NCBI GenBank assembly: GCA_032209605.1
Contig: JASFXZ010000016.1
Coordinates: 11,594,001-11,658,000, forward strand
Reading direction: 5' to 3'
Source: Mactromeris polynyma
Lineage: Eukaryota; Mollusca; Bivalvia; Venerida; Mactridae
DNA length: 64,000 nucleotides
Part shown: in pieces, positions 26,301 through 36,228 of the stretch
Layout of the letters: every line of letters begins with the position of its first letter
Numbering within the stretch: the first letter of the stretch is position 1
Translations under genes and position numbers: made by a program
The notes under the pieces: generated by a model
Told to the model about the DNA's origin: nothing
What the model saw: only the letters and a program-made list of their open reading frames with translations
The model's database searches: none

Positions 26301-29300
26301 TGGGTAATCACACTTTAGTTATTTTCATGTTATATATGTGTTTGCTATCAGGAATGGGAAGATGAACGACTGACGTGGAATAAAACGGCCAAAGACGATA
26401 TAGAATATATATTTACTAAACCAGACTACACCTGGAAACCTGAAGTAGTCATTGATAACTCGTACGTATCTTTTTGTTTAAAATTATTTACCTTTAATCA
26501 TTGTGACACAATTACTAACAGCCTATGAGCACCGCTGTATGGTTTCCAAAACTTCTTTAAGTGTCGTCACCATGTACTGACAGTAAGCAATATTTATCCC
26601 ATATAGCAATATGAAAACTAATTGACCATATGGAGTAAATATTGTTTCCTGCTTGCAAATACTGACATCACATGTTGCGTTTTCTTGAAATGACGTCACT
26701 TACAGAAGACGTTGTAAATCCCATAGCAGCGCTCTTATAGTAATCGCTCTCGATGAATGCTTCCTCAGTTGGTTGCTGACCTGTACTCTGGGAGTCACGA
26801 ATAAGTAAACGATTGTGAATACCACAGAACAATCTCGTCCATAGCAGACTTCGTTCCCTTGGCTTTCGGATCAGCTCCTTGGTGGGCGCTCATACCCTAT
26901 GCTACCACGCCTTCCTCAGAGGGGCACAAACCATATTTGTCAATTAATGTGTGAATCGTGAATAGTTCTTATTTGCTGACATAGTTTAAATGTATGCAAT
27001 ATATTAAGGACATACATTGACTGTTCGGATACTTATTGTTATGCATTCCCTATAGTGGCATCACACTTTCGGAATGAACGTGGTGGATACCTGTTTATTG
27101 TTGCACCAATAGTGTGCATTAAATATAGAAGACATTTTCAAACAAAACCATCAGAATTACTCGTTACAAGTCATGTATTCAAAAGTGTATCCTTTGCTAA
27201 GTTATTCAAGACCTTTTCGCCTTTACACGAAGAAATTGTTTAGAAATTAGTGTGATACAAGCAAATCTGTTTAGGTACATTGTATTACGTGATATAGTCA
27301 GCGTGTTTGTTTTCCCCGGAAAGTATTGCAGATCTCGGGATTATAAAGAGTGTCGATTTGCTGTTGCGGATAAAATACACTGGTGGTGTTGAATGGCAAC
27401 CACTTGTTTTGTTAACAACTCACTGCGAGGTAACTTGTTCAAATATGCATTCACGTGTTCATGTCAACCATATATTGTGTTTGTTGTTTGTAAAGCTTGT
27501 ATTTTGCTTTCAGAATGTACTTATGCTTCTATCCGAGTTGTGGTAAGCAACCCACAATAGAAAGCGAGCAAGGAATGTCGCCTACAATACGTGTAGCCAT
27601 CTGTTCCATAATATATACGCTTACATTGTGGGCATTGTAATCGACATTTCCTGCACGATATCTATAAAGTTTACTTTTAACAAATATTCAAAACCCAGAA
27701 CCTCGTAACTGAATTTTTGGCGGTTTATAGTTTTTCAAAGCTCTTTCTATCTGTATTGTTATAGAATGCACATACTTTAAGGTAAGAACACTCTAACACT
27801 CATCATCAAGAATCTTAACTAATCGGTTTCCATGAGTTTCTGGATCACATAAGACAACTAAGTGCAAAATATTACAAAGTTTTACCGTGCCGTTTTAAAG
27901 ATTTTCAAGTTTTAAGATTGAGCCGACATGCTTTGAGAGGTCACAAATTCCTCTCATGTTCTTCATGGATAAAACATATTTGTTTAGTTCAAAATTAGCC
28001 TATTTTATCATGGATTTGTGTTATTCTTAAAAAGAAAGTGCTAGTGACATCATAAGGATAAACACTGGAAAATCGTTTGCTTTGTAAAAAATATAAGTGG
28101 TACTGCATATGCATACACCCTCCTGTAAATGACGTATTTTTTAAGTCTCAATAAGAAATACCAATTTTTAAGGTAGCATAATCATACAGCATGAATCAAT
28201 ATTCTTATAAGTGTGCTATTACCTTAAATAAACTGCAATTCCATAACCCCGTATGTAACAATGATCTCTACAGAAGGGTAAAACTTTTAAGTTGGTTTTC
28301 ACAAAAAGACAAACAACAATATATGGGCTTCTGGAAATAATGCGGTTATTTCAGTCGCTTACCGACCACAACCCAAGTAAATACATGCATGTATTTGAAG
28401 GCAAAATAAAGTGTGGTTGCAAGTTGTTTATTATTTTGTGTGCTTCATGTCATCAATCATGGCTCAGTGTCAATAGTGAACTACGTCCTGAAAGCGGCAC
28501 TGTCAAACCGTTCATTGGATCTCATGTTGAGACTAAAATACGACGGTAGTGTGGACTGGGAACCACTAAAGTTGTTTGAGGTTCAATGTTAGGTTAGTTT
28601 AGAACCTTTGTGTCGCTACAATTCCTGTCATGTGTATTATTGAGTGGTCCTGTGTTTTGTCATTTTTTGTTAAGTTTTTGTTTATATATGAGCGCCGCTG
28701 TACGATTCCAAACATCTTCTTTGTGTGACGTCATTTCCAGAAAAGTCACGTGTGACGTCCCCATGTACTGACAGTTCGTAATATGTGCCCCTTAAGACAA
28801 TATAAAAACGAAGTGACCATATCGAGTAAATAGTGTTTCCTGCCTGCAAATGGTGACATCACATGTTGCGTTTTCTGGAAATGACGTCACACAAAGAAGA
28901 GGTTGCAAATCCCAAAGCAGCGCTCATATTATGTCGGTTCTGCTCTTCTAACTAGTACAGCATGAAAAGCAGCAGTCATAGCCTGATCATTGTCGTCTGC
29001 GTCAATGGAATCAATACTTAATCGATAAGCTCGTTTTCTGAGAAAGTGTAAGTCCTAGTGATAATCTGACCCACGGACGGGTGTCTGTATCCGCTTACTG
29101 TGTTCTTATTTATTTTATTCTCCTAATTTTTGTTTTTAATGTACTGTGTATTCCGAATGCATTACTCTTATGTCATCAAGATAATTGTATACATCTACGA
29201 GTACTCTAAATTTCCGTTTATTAAATTATGTTTAATATCTGCTCTCATTTCTTTATTTGTTGTACCCTATGTGGGGCGGCATTGCTTGTTAATGTAGCCT

Positions 29301-32300
29301 TGTCTGCACTTCTCTTTTACTTAGAACACAATTAGTGCATTCATTAATATTTCGCCTTCTTCCTCAATTCCTAATGTTTTGCTGATGTGTCCGTGGGTTC
29401 TGTGGCAAGGCATTGTCTTGTGAATGTGGCGTCCCATGTTACAACTTCCTTATTCCAAACATTGTACAATATGATCACAAAATCTTAATTTGTAAAAATA
29501 AGAATGAAGATGTCGATAAGGCAAAACCACACACAACGTACTCAACCAACCCACAAGCACATGGAGACATGGAAAGATATAGAAAAAAATACAAATACAA
29601 AAGCAAAATAGAGAAGACACAATTACAAAATAAACATCCTTTTACCTTGTGTTTTTAGAGTTATAATATATCGAATACTTTTACAAGATTAATATACATG
29701 CACAGTACCATAGTCTAGAGACTCTGTGACTTTCACCATTTATATACGGACACCTGAAAACAGATTTAATGAATTTCGCTATTAATACAAATATGTCTGT
29801 CCGTTTAGTAGGTTCGCCTTATATACTATATTCATTATGAATTGCTTTCAGGTAGACATCACATATTATCCGTACGATCAACAGAAATGTGGTGTTGATA
29901 TTGTCAGCTGGGCGTATACCTATGACGAAGTAGTACTTGACCATTTGTTTGAGGTCGTTAATCTGGAAGACTTTGTGTAGGAACCATTATTTATCATTAT
30001 TCAAGGTTTTTATGGGGTCATTTGTAAGGTCACGAGGGCCCAGTGGTGTTGTGCTTCTTTGTGAGATATTAATGGATGTGCAGCCATGGTTTATCCACAA
30101 TAACTTGTCCCTATGTTTGTTTTACTCCTTTTATTTCTGTAAACCTAGAACTTATTTCGCGCGTTTTAAGTTAGCGAAGTTCACGAGGACAGTCATTGCG
30201 CGAACTTAAGTAGTCGCAAAATCGTCAGTTATAATGAAATCGCGAAAGTTTCTAGCTATTGTTATCGTCTTTGCCATTTTGCTACTATAGTACTAGTATA
30301 GTGCTGTTTTATTAACCGCGAACATATGAATATATTACCTGGCTCATTACATTTCAAAATAGTTGTATTGAACTGATCGTGTTTGTCCGGAATCTTCAAG
30401 GAGAAAACGCCGCGGTTCTGTTTTGGTATTAAAGTAAACCAAACAGCAGTTCTAGTTTTACGCACATGAGAATTACCTTACCTAAATTGGCATGGATCGG
30501 TTCTGAAAGCTCATACGCCTGTCCGCGGTCAATATAACTGCACTTTATATGTCGATAAGGCTTATTAAAACCGTAAAAGAGAAACAAAGTGGGATTGGAA
30601 CAAAGAAGATAAGCGATAAATCAACTACTAACTAGAAATTAGTTGAACACGCTTTTCACCTATCGAATCCGAGAAACTAATTATCTCCTTATACTTATAT
30701 GTCTTTATAACTGTGATTATAAAAATATTTAGCTATTCAATATTACCGATTTTGTATGGGAAAGTCCATATTTTGGAAATGCGGCATTTCCTTTGCTACA
30801 CTTTTTAATCGGGTCTAACGCAGAGTGTTCAACACTTTTAGTTATACATGAAGGTTAGTTGACCTAACCAGTTTCCTAAATTAATTATCAACAAGTACTT
30901 ACTTGCCCTTCTGAAGCGGATGACCTAAATAATTTAGAGTTGGAGGACTAATGACAATGATCAAATGTCATGGAAACACACGAGTTTTAGTTATTTCTTC
31001 ACATTGATTTACACTTTTTATTAATGAAATGTACATGGTGACGTTCAACAAAATATCTACGTTTGCTTGACAATTCATGGCCCATTCGATTACATTACTC
31101 GGTCGATAATCTTGAAACATTTAATGAAACTATTGACAGAAATTTCATGATAGATGTTTAAACGTTTAATTGTTTCAGACGACACGGAGAATGGCGAGTC
31201 AGTAATACGGAGGTTGAAGATAAAAACCTGACTGAGCATATTCCGGGAGGATCCGTACGAATTTACCCGCAACTAGCTTTTTGGCTATTTCTTCGTAAGT
31301 TCAGAAAACATCTACTAAACCTATCATGTTCGAATCTAGAATGTAAAGATTAGTAAATATATAAGTACATTAACTATTTATAAGACACTTCAAAAGGATA
31401 TAATTGATTATTATTACATTTAGCAATGTATATGTATACAATTGTTGTGAAATAGGGCTGGTCATGTTTATACCTGTCTATTTTATACATATAACATCCA
31501 GTTAATGTCCGTTTGACTTTGCACCATCTTCGATACCCAAGATATTGATCACATATATGATATTATCATATATGTTGTTAATAGCCTTCGTACCGAGGAT
31601 GACTGTGCAGATAACAAGTCTTTAGTTTGCTCAAAATGTTCAAATAAAATATAATAGTACATATTAAAATGTATTAAATTTAAACTTCTGATATTGTGAC
31701 AAAATTATCATAATTTCAGAACGTCGGACAGAGTTCTACAATCTCAACGTGATGATGCCGATAATTCTGACGTCATTGATGGTTGTTCCGGTATTCATTG
31801 TGCCGATATATTCTGGAGAGAAAGTCTCGTTTGTTCTCACGTTATTCCTGTCTCTCGCTGTACTTTTGACAATAGTCGCTGATTCACTTCCACCAACGTC
31901 TATAACCATATCGGTGTTAGGTATGTTGAAATGTTTGCTTAATGCTTACATTAAGAGACAAACGTATATACCTCAGACTTGAAGTTTCTCTTAATAGCTG
32001 ATCGTTGTTTATTCCGTTGTCCTTCCTAACATTCCTACTTCAGATATGAATTAAAATGTATACCCTGTCTTCATTTATCAATGTTGTACAAGTATCTGTA
32101 GTTGGGAGCATTGTCCTATCATTCTGATTGTCTATGTAACTCTACAACAATTGTATTATGCAGTAACCCAACAAACTAAAATGGTTCCTGAAGTTTAGCA
32201 CGAAATGCCAAGACGTTCTGGATTTAAGCAGATATACAAACAAATGGAAACGTAAACAATAACAAAAAGTAAAAAGGGATGCACACATAATTGATGAAAA

Positions 32301-32832
32301 AAGGAGCAGAGCTTATGTTATATATTTTGTCAGTTTATGTAGTTAGTTTCATTTGTTTTTTCCAGATCTGTATCTAGGTATCGTGTTGATATTGGCGGGT
32401 CTTGCTATCTTATTGACGGTGCTGATTCTAATCCTGTATCACAAGAAAGGAACACCGGATAATGATTCCCTCATGATGAGTATGACGCCTTGCGCGGCAA
32501 AGGTCAAGTGGATGTATATGCCTGGAAAGAAACATGACTTTCCAAGTGGAGACAACCGAGTGGAACCTATCTCTGCATTTACGGACAACAACCTGGAGGT
32601 CATTGATATAACATCGTCGAAAGATGCCACAATCATCAAGAATGCGAATGATAATAGGAACCAATTCGAGGATTTGGAGATACCACAGGAGGTCGTTACT
32701 TGGTAAGATATCGCGACCATCTTGGATCGATTTTGTTTCATATCTTTCTCTTTGTTGACACTAACACTAACGATGAACATATCATTTGTGATCGCACTGA
32801 CAGTTGGTGGTAGAGCCGCAGACTTCCATTGA
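17287..32832 (+). CDS. Nicotinic acetylcholine receptor-like (Cys-loop) subunit, stop before TM4
   Basis: Nine exons join in one frame: 17287-17368, 20952-21094, 25907-25951, 26352-26461, 27324-27429, 29852-29976, 31179-31294, 31720-31920 and 32366-32706. The product begins with a signal peptide and has WEDERLTW (loop D region), WKPEVVIDN (loop A), the Cys-loop with Cys161 and Cys175 around DITYYPYDQQK, SWAYTYD (loop B), GEW, RRTEFYNLNVMMP leading into TM1, and TM2 beginning GEKVSFVLTL. TM2 keeps Glu at -1', Leu at 9' and Asp at 20', as in cation-selective channels. TM3 (about 311-334) and an 80-residue cytoplasmic loop follow. After Trp422 comes TAA (32704-32706); the same frame then reads DIATILDRFCFISFS, a clear TM4, up to TGA at 32830. 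No vicinal Cys pair is present in loop C, so it is not a classical alpha subunit. It is expected in neuronal or other plasma membranes as part of a pentamer if functional. Confidence 0.9.
17772..17870 (-). mobile_element. Half-copy of the GAGCGC foldback MITE in receptor intron 1
   Basis: On the minus strand it carries TATTTCCTTCTTGCAAATAG, GTGACATCACATG and GAAATGATCTTACTTACAGA, the right half of the family. It lies next to the foldback at 17940-18128. Confidence 0.65.
17940..18128. repeat. Foldback element in receptor intron 1
   Basis: Arms of about 70-75 bp are inverted copies: GAAAGGCCGGTGGTGACATT at 17948 against the complement of CATCACCGGTCTTTC near 18121, and ACTTCATGAATT against AATTCATGAAGT at the inner ends. 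The loop is about 35 bp. No coding content. Confidence 0.8.
18236..18425 (+). repeat. tRNA-derived SINE in receptor intron 1
   Basis: The 5' part has an A-box-like GATGAGCGCAGTCAGTTG and a B box GGAGGTTCAAACTCC at tRNA spacing, followed by a body with GGCGGAAGAGCAGGTTAGTC. The B-box and body motifs recur in reverse orientation at several other places in the window. Confidence 0.75.
18515..18676 (+). mobile_element. MITE with AAGACCACCTC repeats, copy 1
   Basis: Shares ATAAGACCACCTC, TTTTCAAGTCCATTTTCACT, TTATTCAACCTCAATATT and a GTTTAACTGTA end with copies at 19355-19518 and 22490-22626. The ...ACTGTA end resembles Tc1/mariner-type termini. All three copies are inside receptor introns. Confidence 0.65.
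19355..19518 (+). mobile_element. MITE with AAGACCACCTC repeats, copy 2
   Basis: Begins near TTTACAGAAAACATCACTTA and ends GAGGTTTTACTGTA. The middle matches the other two copies (AGTCCATTTTCACTGTTTTA). Confidence 0.65.
19948..20048 (+). repeat. Short tandem duplication, 55-bp offset
   Basis: A 44-base phrase beginning ATGCAACAAATCTTTCATAC occurs at about 19947 and again at 20002, nearly identical. It looks like a recent local duplication inside a dispersed-repeat copy. Confidence 0.8.
20048..20165 (+). repeat. Dispersed repeat (GGGGAGGCACTG family), degraded
   Basis: Carries CTCCATGTGGGGGAAGCGTT and GTGTATGTGACGTTCCCTGT, the family core. Confidence 0.6.
20574..20839 (+). repeat. Direct duplication of 126 bp just upstream of receptor exon 2
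   Basis: 20574-20699 and 20714-20839 are nearly identical, offset 140 bp, both starting TTATGTTCATAT and ending CTTTAGTTG, with only a few differences. Both end in the intron about 110-250 bp before exon 2. Confidence 0.9.
20952..21094 (+). CDS. Receptor exon 2: N-terminal ligand-binding domain
   Basis: Acceptor TTCCACAG, donor GTAAGT. Encodes the first helix and first strands (ETVLHASYDPVSRPKS ... LTVLAIYEL), matching the usual Y...RP..... L.L pattern of Cys-loop receptors. It ends in phase 0. Confidence 0.85.
21118..21284 (+). mobile_element. Pogo/Tigger-like MITE in receptor intron 2
   Basis: Ends are inverted: CAGTCGGACCTCGTTTTTTC at the left and GAACGAGGTGCGACTG at the right, flanked by TA on both sides (21116-21117 and 21285-21286). 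The interior CCGACGACTT and GACCCGACGAGTTCGAA are also imperfect inverted motifs. Length 167 bp; no coding capacity. It begins only 23 bp after the exon 2 donor. Confidence 0.82.
21375..21465 (-). repeat. SINE fragment (minus orientation)
   Basis: On the minus strand it carries GTTAGTACTGGTTGATAATT and AAGGGCACG, matching the 3' part of the SINE copies at 30865 and 50085. Confidence 0.6.
21490..21645 (+). mobile_element. Second pogo/Tigger-like MITE, left end lost
   Basis: Shares TTTTTATCCGA..ACTTGGT, GATATAAATAT.AAGTCC and the right end GAATGAACGAGGCTCGACTG with the copy at 21118-21284. The left terminus is degraded. Confidence 0.7.
22490..22626 (+). mobile_element. MITE with AAGACCACCTC repeats, copy 3
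   Basis: Contains ACATCACTTAAAGACCACCT, TTTTCAAGTCCATTTTCACT and GGTGGTCTTATATTGAGGT; related to 18515-18676 and 19355-19518. Confidence 0.6.
22661..23505 (+). repeat. Satellite arm 1, about 177-bp unit
   Basis: Nearly five direct copies of a unit that contains GCGTTTTGCAATAAAAAATT, AACAGTCGTATATATGTATA, ATGTGCGACACATATAAC and AACACTTAGACGAGATTTAT. Unit starts fall about 177 bp apart (22857, 23034, 23211, 23388). The same unit occurs in inverted orientation at 24230-25442. Confidence 0.92.
23506..24229 (+). repeat. Spacer between the inverted satellite arms
   Basis: About 720 bp without satellite units. Its last 230 bp (about 23985-24215), with ATATGTACGTAATG, GGAAATCAATGACCATATAG and TTACTGACAGTTC, match 36015-36228 in the same orientation, so this is part of a dispersed element. 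A long frame crosses it, but I recognise no protein motif. Confidence 0.7.
24230..25442 (-). repeat. Satellite arm 2, inverted copies of the 177-bp unit
   Basis: About seven copies of the arm 1 unit in reverse orientation (GTTATATGTGTCGCACATAT, ATACGACTGTTTCAGACACA, TTTTTATTGCAAAACGCGTT). It stops abruptly at TTTTTATGGTCGACC. Together with arm 1 it forms an inverted structure of 2.8 kb within receptor intron 2. Confidence 0.92.
25655..25745 (+). repeat. Dispersed repeat (GGGGAGGCACTG family)
   Basis: Carries GTCTGTGTGGGGAGGATTGC, CTTGTGTATGTGGCTTTTCC and TGTAGCAA. Confidence 0.65.
25907..25951 (+). CDS. Receptor exon 3: conserved 45-nt exon
   Basis: Acceptor TTTTGTAG, donor GTAAGT, exactly 45 nt, phase 0 at both ends, encoding NLKNQRLTMACWLTF. 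A 45-nt exon at this place is typical of nicotinic receptor genes, and the residues match the usual K.Q.L.....WL pattern before W.DERL.W. Confidence 0.88.
26352..26461 (+). CDS. Receptor exon 4: loops D and A
   Basis: Acceptor GCTATCAG, donor GTACGT. Encodes EWEDERLTWNKTAKDD through TWKPEVVIDNS, a strong nicotinic receptor signature. It ends in phase 2. Confidence 0.92.
26527..26734. mobile_element. GAGCGC foldback MITE, copy 1 (receptor intron 4)
   Basis: Left end GAGCACCGCTGTATGGTTTC and right end CATAGCAGCGCTC are inverted, with an inner GAAATGACGTCACTTACAGA motif at the right. The left inner TIR is partly deleted. It matches the fuller copy at 28690-28925. Confidence 0.8.
27324..27429 (+). 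CDS. Receptor exon 5: beta strands up to first Cys of the Cys-loop
   Basis: Acceptor CCGGAAAG after a TTTGTTTTCCCC tract; the single T completes a Ser codon. Encodes IADLGIIKSVDLLLR through VEWQPLVLLTTHCE; donor GTAACT, phase 0. The last Cys is Cys161. Confidence 0.88.
28690..28925. mobile_element. GAGCGC foldback MITE, copy 2 (receptor intron 5), most complete
   Basis: Terminal inverted repeats of about 55 bp: GAGCGCCGCTGTACGATTCC at the left and the complement of AATCCCAAAGCAGCGCTC at the right; the inner part GTGTGACGTCATTTCCAGAA is matched by its exact complement near 28870. AT-rich flanks give a possible ATAT duplication. No coding capacity. At least five copies or halves lie in the window. 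Confidence 0.85.
29258..29440 (+). repeat. Dispersed repeat (GGGGAGGCACTG family), two degraded cores
   Basis: Carries CTATGTGGGGCGGCATTGCT at about 29268 and GGCAAGGCATTGTCTTGTGA, ATGTGGCGTCCCATGTTACA at about 29403. Confidence 0.6.
29852..29976 (+). CDS. Receptor exon 6: Cys-loop and loop B
   Basis: Acceptor TGCTTTCAG, donor GTAGGA. Encodes VDITYYPYDQQKCGVDIVSW, the second half of the Cys-loop, then AYTYDEV and EDFV. It ends in phase 2. The spacing Cys-x13-Cys across exons 5 and 6 is exact. Confidence 0.92.
30865..30955 (-). repeat. SINE fragment in receptor intron 6
   Basis: On the minus strand: GTCCTCCAACTCTAAATTAT, AGAAGGGCAAGTAAGTACTT, GTTGATAATTAATTT. It matches the 3' part of the SINE copies at 21375 and 50085. 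Confidence 0.6.
31179..31294 (+). CDS. Receptor exon 7: loop C region and pre-TM1
   Basis: Acceptor TTGTTTCAG, donor GTAAGT. Encodes RHGEWRVSNTEVEDKN through YPQLAFWLFL. The place where alpha subunits have two adjacent Cys holds none. Confidence 0.88.
31720..31920 (+). CDS. Receptor exon 8: TM1 and TM2
   Basis: Acceptor TAATTTCAG, donor GTATGT. Encodes RRTEFYNLNVMMPIILTSLM (TM1), then GEKVSFVLTLFLSLAVLLTI (TM2) and ADSLPPTSITISVL. Part of this exon is duplicated as the relic at 4785-4884. Confidence 0.93.
32366..32832 (+). CDS. Receptor exon 9: TM3, cytoplasmic loop, stop, then TM4 frame
   Basis: Acceptor TTTTTTCCAG. Encodes DLYLGIVLILAGLAILLTVL (TM3), a short charged loop ending PQEVVTW, then TAA at 32704. 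In the same frame 41 more codons read DIATILDRFCFISFS...MNISFVIALTVGG, a TM4, and end with TGA at 32830-32832. The TAA stands where relatives usually have Lys or a similar residue after Trp. Confidence 0.88.
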
Positions 32833-32836
32833 CAAT

Positions 32837-32923
32837 AATAAAAAGGGGTTACCTACAATATTTTGTTACAATCGTCAAGGTGTAACAATGTCACCAACAA
32901 TCGGCAAACTATGAAACAATAAA
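32837..32923 (+). promoter_or_regulatory. Candidate polyadenylation signals of the receptor gene
   Basis: AATAAA occurs at 32837-32842, five bases after the second stop (TGA, 32830-32832), and again at 32918-32923. Either could set the transcript end. Their position after TM4 suggests that the transcript includes the TM4 segment. Confidence 0.5.
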
Positions 32924-33654
32924 ACCCCATGGCAAACTAACAAGACTTTATTTGTATGTACTGATCAAAGAAATATTAACACTTATAAATTGTTCAGATA
33001 TTTAGCTTTTCTAAATAAATTACTTACTTTAGTAACATGTCTCATCTGCTTGTTGGTTATGACTACAAATTTAGCTTTGAAACATTTCACCTTGGCCACC
33101 GTTTTTATTGAAAATACGGCAACTACACCTAACATACGGTATTGTACGCTCCATTTCAGGCATTTCTTGTAGATTGTTTGAACGATGAAATGTGGGAAAA
33201 ACATATTTTATTGATACTGAACATATTGTCAACCACACTATTTGGTGTCCCGTAACATAATGTCGCAAGACGAAGGACTTGCCGACGAAAACCGACGAAA
33301 AGCGACCAGCACGTTTGCGCTATTTATCAATTTAGTTTTTCAATTTAGTTTCCCCGTTGATAAAAACACAACAACAACGTAAAAAATCGCAAGAATTGCA
33401 GAAGGAAGATCACATTAACGAAACATTGTCTTATCACACTGCTCCTCTTGATGTTCAGTAAAATGAACAGATTCAGGTGGCGAATGATAAAACCAAGAAG
33501 GAGAAACATGTGGGAACAATCTGTCAAGGGTAAATAACCATATTAGTAACACAACGGTCTCGCAGTCTTACAACTTACTGTAACAATACTGAAGATTTAA
33601 CTACGTGTCCACATTGCATTTAACTGCTGTATTGCTAACACTATACGCATAACT

Positions 33655-34745
33655 GGGCGATTGTTCTACTATCATTTGCCAATTTCTTCTTATGAATCAG
33701 CGGCGAAAAACATATGACATAGGATGTACAATTACGTATTAACTTCAGCCAAGTCCTCACGGAGAACATACGCCGAACTTTTGATTTGAACCTACGACTT
33801 TCTGCTTGACAGTCTAGCGCGCTTCCGACTATTTAGCCAAAATTAAAACAAACCTAGTAATAATCGATTATAGGATGCCTGCTTATAAAACTCAATAACC
33901 ATTATACGCATTCATAAAGGTAAACAACCCTTCAGTCCATTTTATATACCATAGGTTTATTTAACCATTAAAGAGAGAAAATACGTAAATACAGGGAACG
34001 CCACAAACAAAAGACAGCGCCTCCCCACGCAGACCTTCGGAAAAACAGCAATCCACAAAACTAAGGCAATTAAGGAGGTCAAAGGGCACACTTATTAAGG
34101 AACAGATTCATAAGGAATGGCCCGGCAGACCACAAGGAACAACTAAGAGAATCAAAGTGGACAGTGAAGGTATGAGGAGGGGGGATTAATGGATGAAAAA
34201 TATCACAGGACAAGTCAAGACAACTGACCGCAACAGGCCGAAACTGGGCGGGAAACAACATGAACACTATATAAAGTGACAGAATTGCACAGTGGAAAGG
34301 GAAATATAAAACACATTAAAGCACAAACAGAAACAACAACCATATAACGAGTTACAGCCTTGCTAATGAAATTCAATAACCATTATACGCAATGCATAAA
34401 TGTAACCAACCGTTCAGTCCATTTGGAAAAAACATAGGTTGATTTAACCATAAGACATGTTATCATACCGCAATGTCTCATTGAAGAAGATGCTAAATTA
34501 CGGTTACAGTGTCTGTCTAAACAAGTAATGATATGATTGTAAGAGGCTATGTGTGCATTGTAGGAAGAAACAAAGAAGACACACCAATGAACACACCATT
34601 ATGGCCATGCGGTAAATAAATTAAATCCTCTCATATATCCGCTCTGCAAACATTTCATTCACGTTGAAAAATATCAAAATGTTTGCAAAAAATTGCTATG
34701 ATTCAGACCATCTTAGAGTATGATTGATTTTATTACCAGAGTTCA
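33655..34745. repeat. Receptor 3' flank, paralogous to 5150-5750
   Basis: Shares ordered blocks with 5150-5750 (see there), but holds an extra dispersed-repeat copy at about 33970-34250 and a second ATTATACGCA...CATAAA..TAA block, so the two copies differ by insertions. Confidence 0.75.
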
Positions 34746-36014
34746 ACTACTGGAAATTACAATTATAACGATTGGCTATTTCTCAATGTATGGGCGAAAT
34801 ATAAATACTAGCGAGAATTCTTGGTCGGGTCGGCCACATTTAGAAATCAGGGTCTCTCCAACATATTCATAGAGTACAAAATACAAGAAAATACAGACGA
34901 GGAGCAGGAACCCCACTTGACAAAGAAAGATATGAAGTTTTCACATACCTAATACAATGCCTCACCTCACAGACCACTGGAAAACAACAACAGTCTACAC
35001 AACATTAGGTACTGGGTGTTCAAGTGTCAACATGTTTGGGAATAGGGTTGCAATGAATTATCTGGCCTACCATCAAAAACAACTATGAAGAATGACAGGG
35101 TGAGAACAAGGAGGAAACGTTTAATTGGTGGAATACTTTAAGAAACAAGCCAAGAATGTCAGTAATCAGAAAGGGAGGGGCATCAAGTTAGGGAGCTACA
35201 CATGGGGATGAAAGGGGAAATTAACATATACATGTGTATATAAAAAAAACCTTATACATGTAATCACACATGAGATCTAAAACAGAAGCAATTAATGGGA
35301 AATTGAGCTAAATATAAATCACTGGTGGACATTTAAACGATCATTGGATTATATTCGGAACTTTTGCTCTGGAACCAACAGAATATGTTTCACTGAGTAT
35401 CTTAAAACTATTATCCAGCTCTTTTATGATTGTGTTTTGTTTGTTGTGTTGTATAAGATGTTTCTGGTTTACGTTGGTGTTTTCATTGTTTCATTTTGTT
35501 TTGTCCAGTGTTTGTCTATGTATGTCGAAGTATTAATTGGTTGAATAATTTTAGTTTTTATCAATGGGCCATCCTTCTCTCTATGCATTACGTACATTGG
35601 GTCATATATATATCAGTTGAATTTCTCCAGGCTTCTTTTTCATTATGACAGCATGTCATTAAATTATACTTATTGTTCTTATTGTACTTATCAATGGGGT
35701 ACACCAAGCAAGCTTCTGTATTTATTATTATTGTCATTTGGTGATACATATGACGTCATTTGGCATTACAAAGAAAACATTTCTCACTATATAGCTGTTT
35801 TATAACACATCTTATTCTCATTGGGTACAGTCGTATACTTAATAGATATATTTTTATTTATATTTGTCTTTATTTTAAATTCCATTTCCCTATTACTTGT
35901 ATTTAAGATGTATTTTATTATTGACTACATTTTCCGGTTGACTTTACATTAAGTTTTTGATTTGATATGTTTTGGTTATTTCACATTCTGATATTAGTTA
36001 CTGGGAACAGGGTC

Positions 36015-36228
36015 AGTATAAGGCTGCTTGTTCCTTCGTGCTGGATTATATACAGTGTGTTTGTTGTTATGTACGTAATGGTTAATTGCCTTTAATAATT
36101 AGTAACTGCATTCTTGGTAAATTTATGTATATATGTCGGAAATCAATGACCATATAGCGATTAAGTGTGAAGTTGACTAGTCGTTAAATCGATTTAAACC
36201 CCCAGTCTTTTTTACTGACAGTTCTAAG
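36015..36228 (+). repeat. Second copy of the satellite-spacer element tail
   Basis: Matches 23985-24215: TATGTACGTAATGGTTAATT, GGAAATCAATGACCATATAG, GTTAAATCGATTTAAACCCC and TTACTGACAGTTC. Here no 177-bp satellite units flank it. Confidence 0.7.

Noticed and set aside
32428..32780. Minus-strand frames opposite receptor exon 9
   Set aside because: Shadows of the real coding strand, which has clear TM3/TM4 homology.
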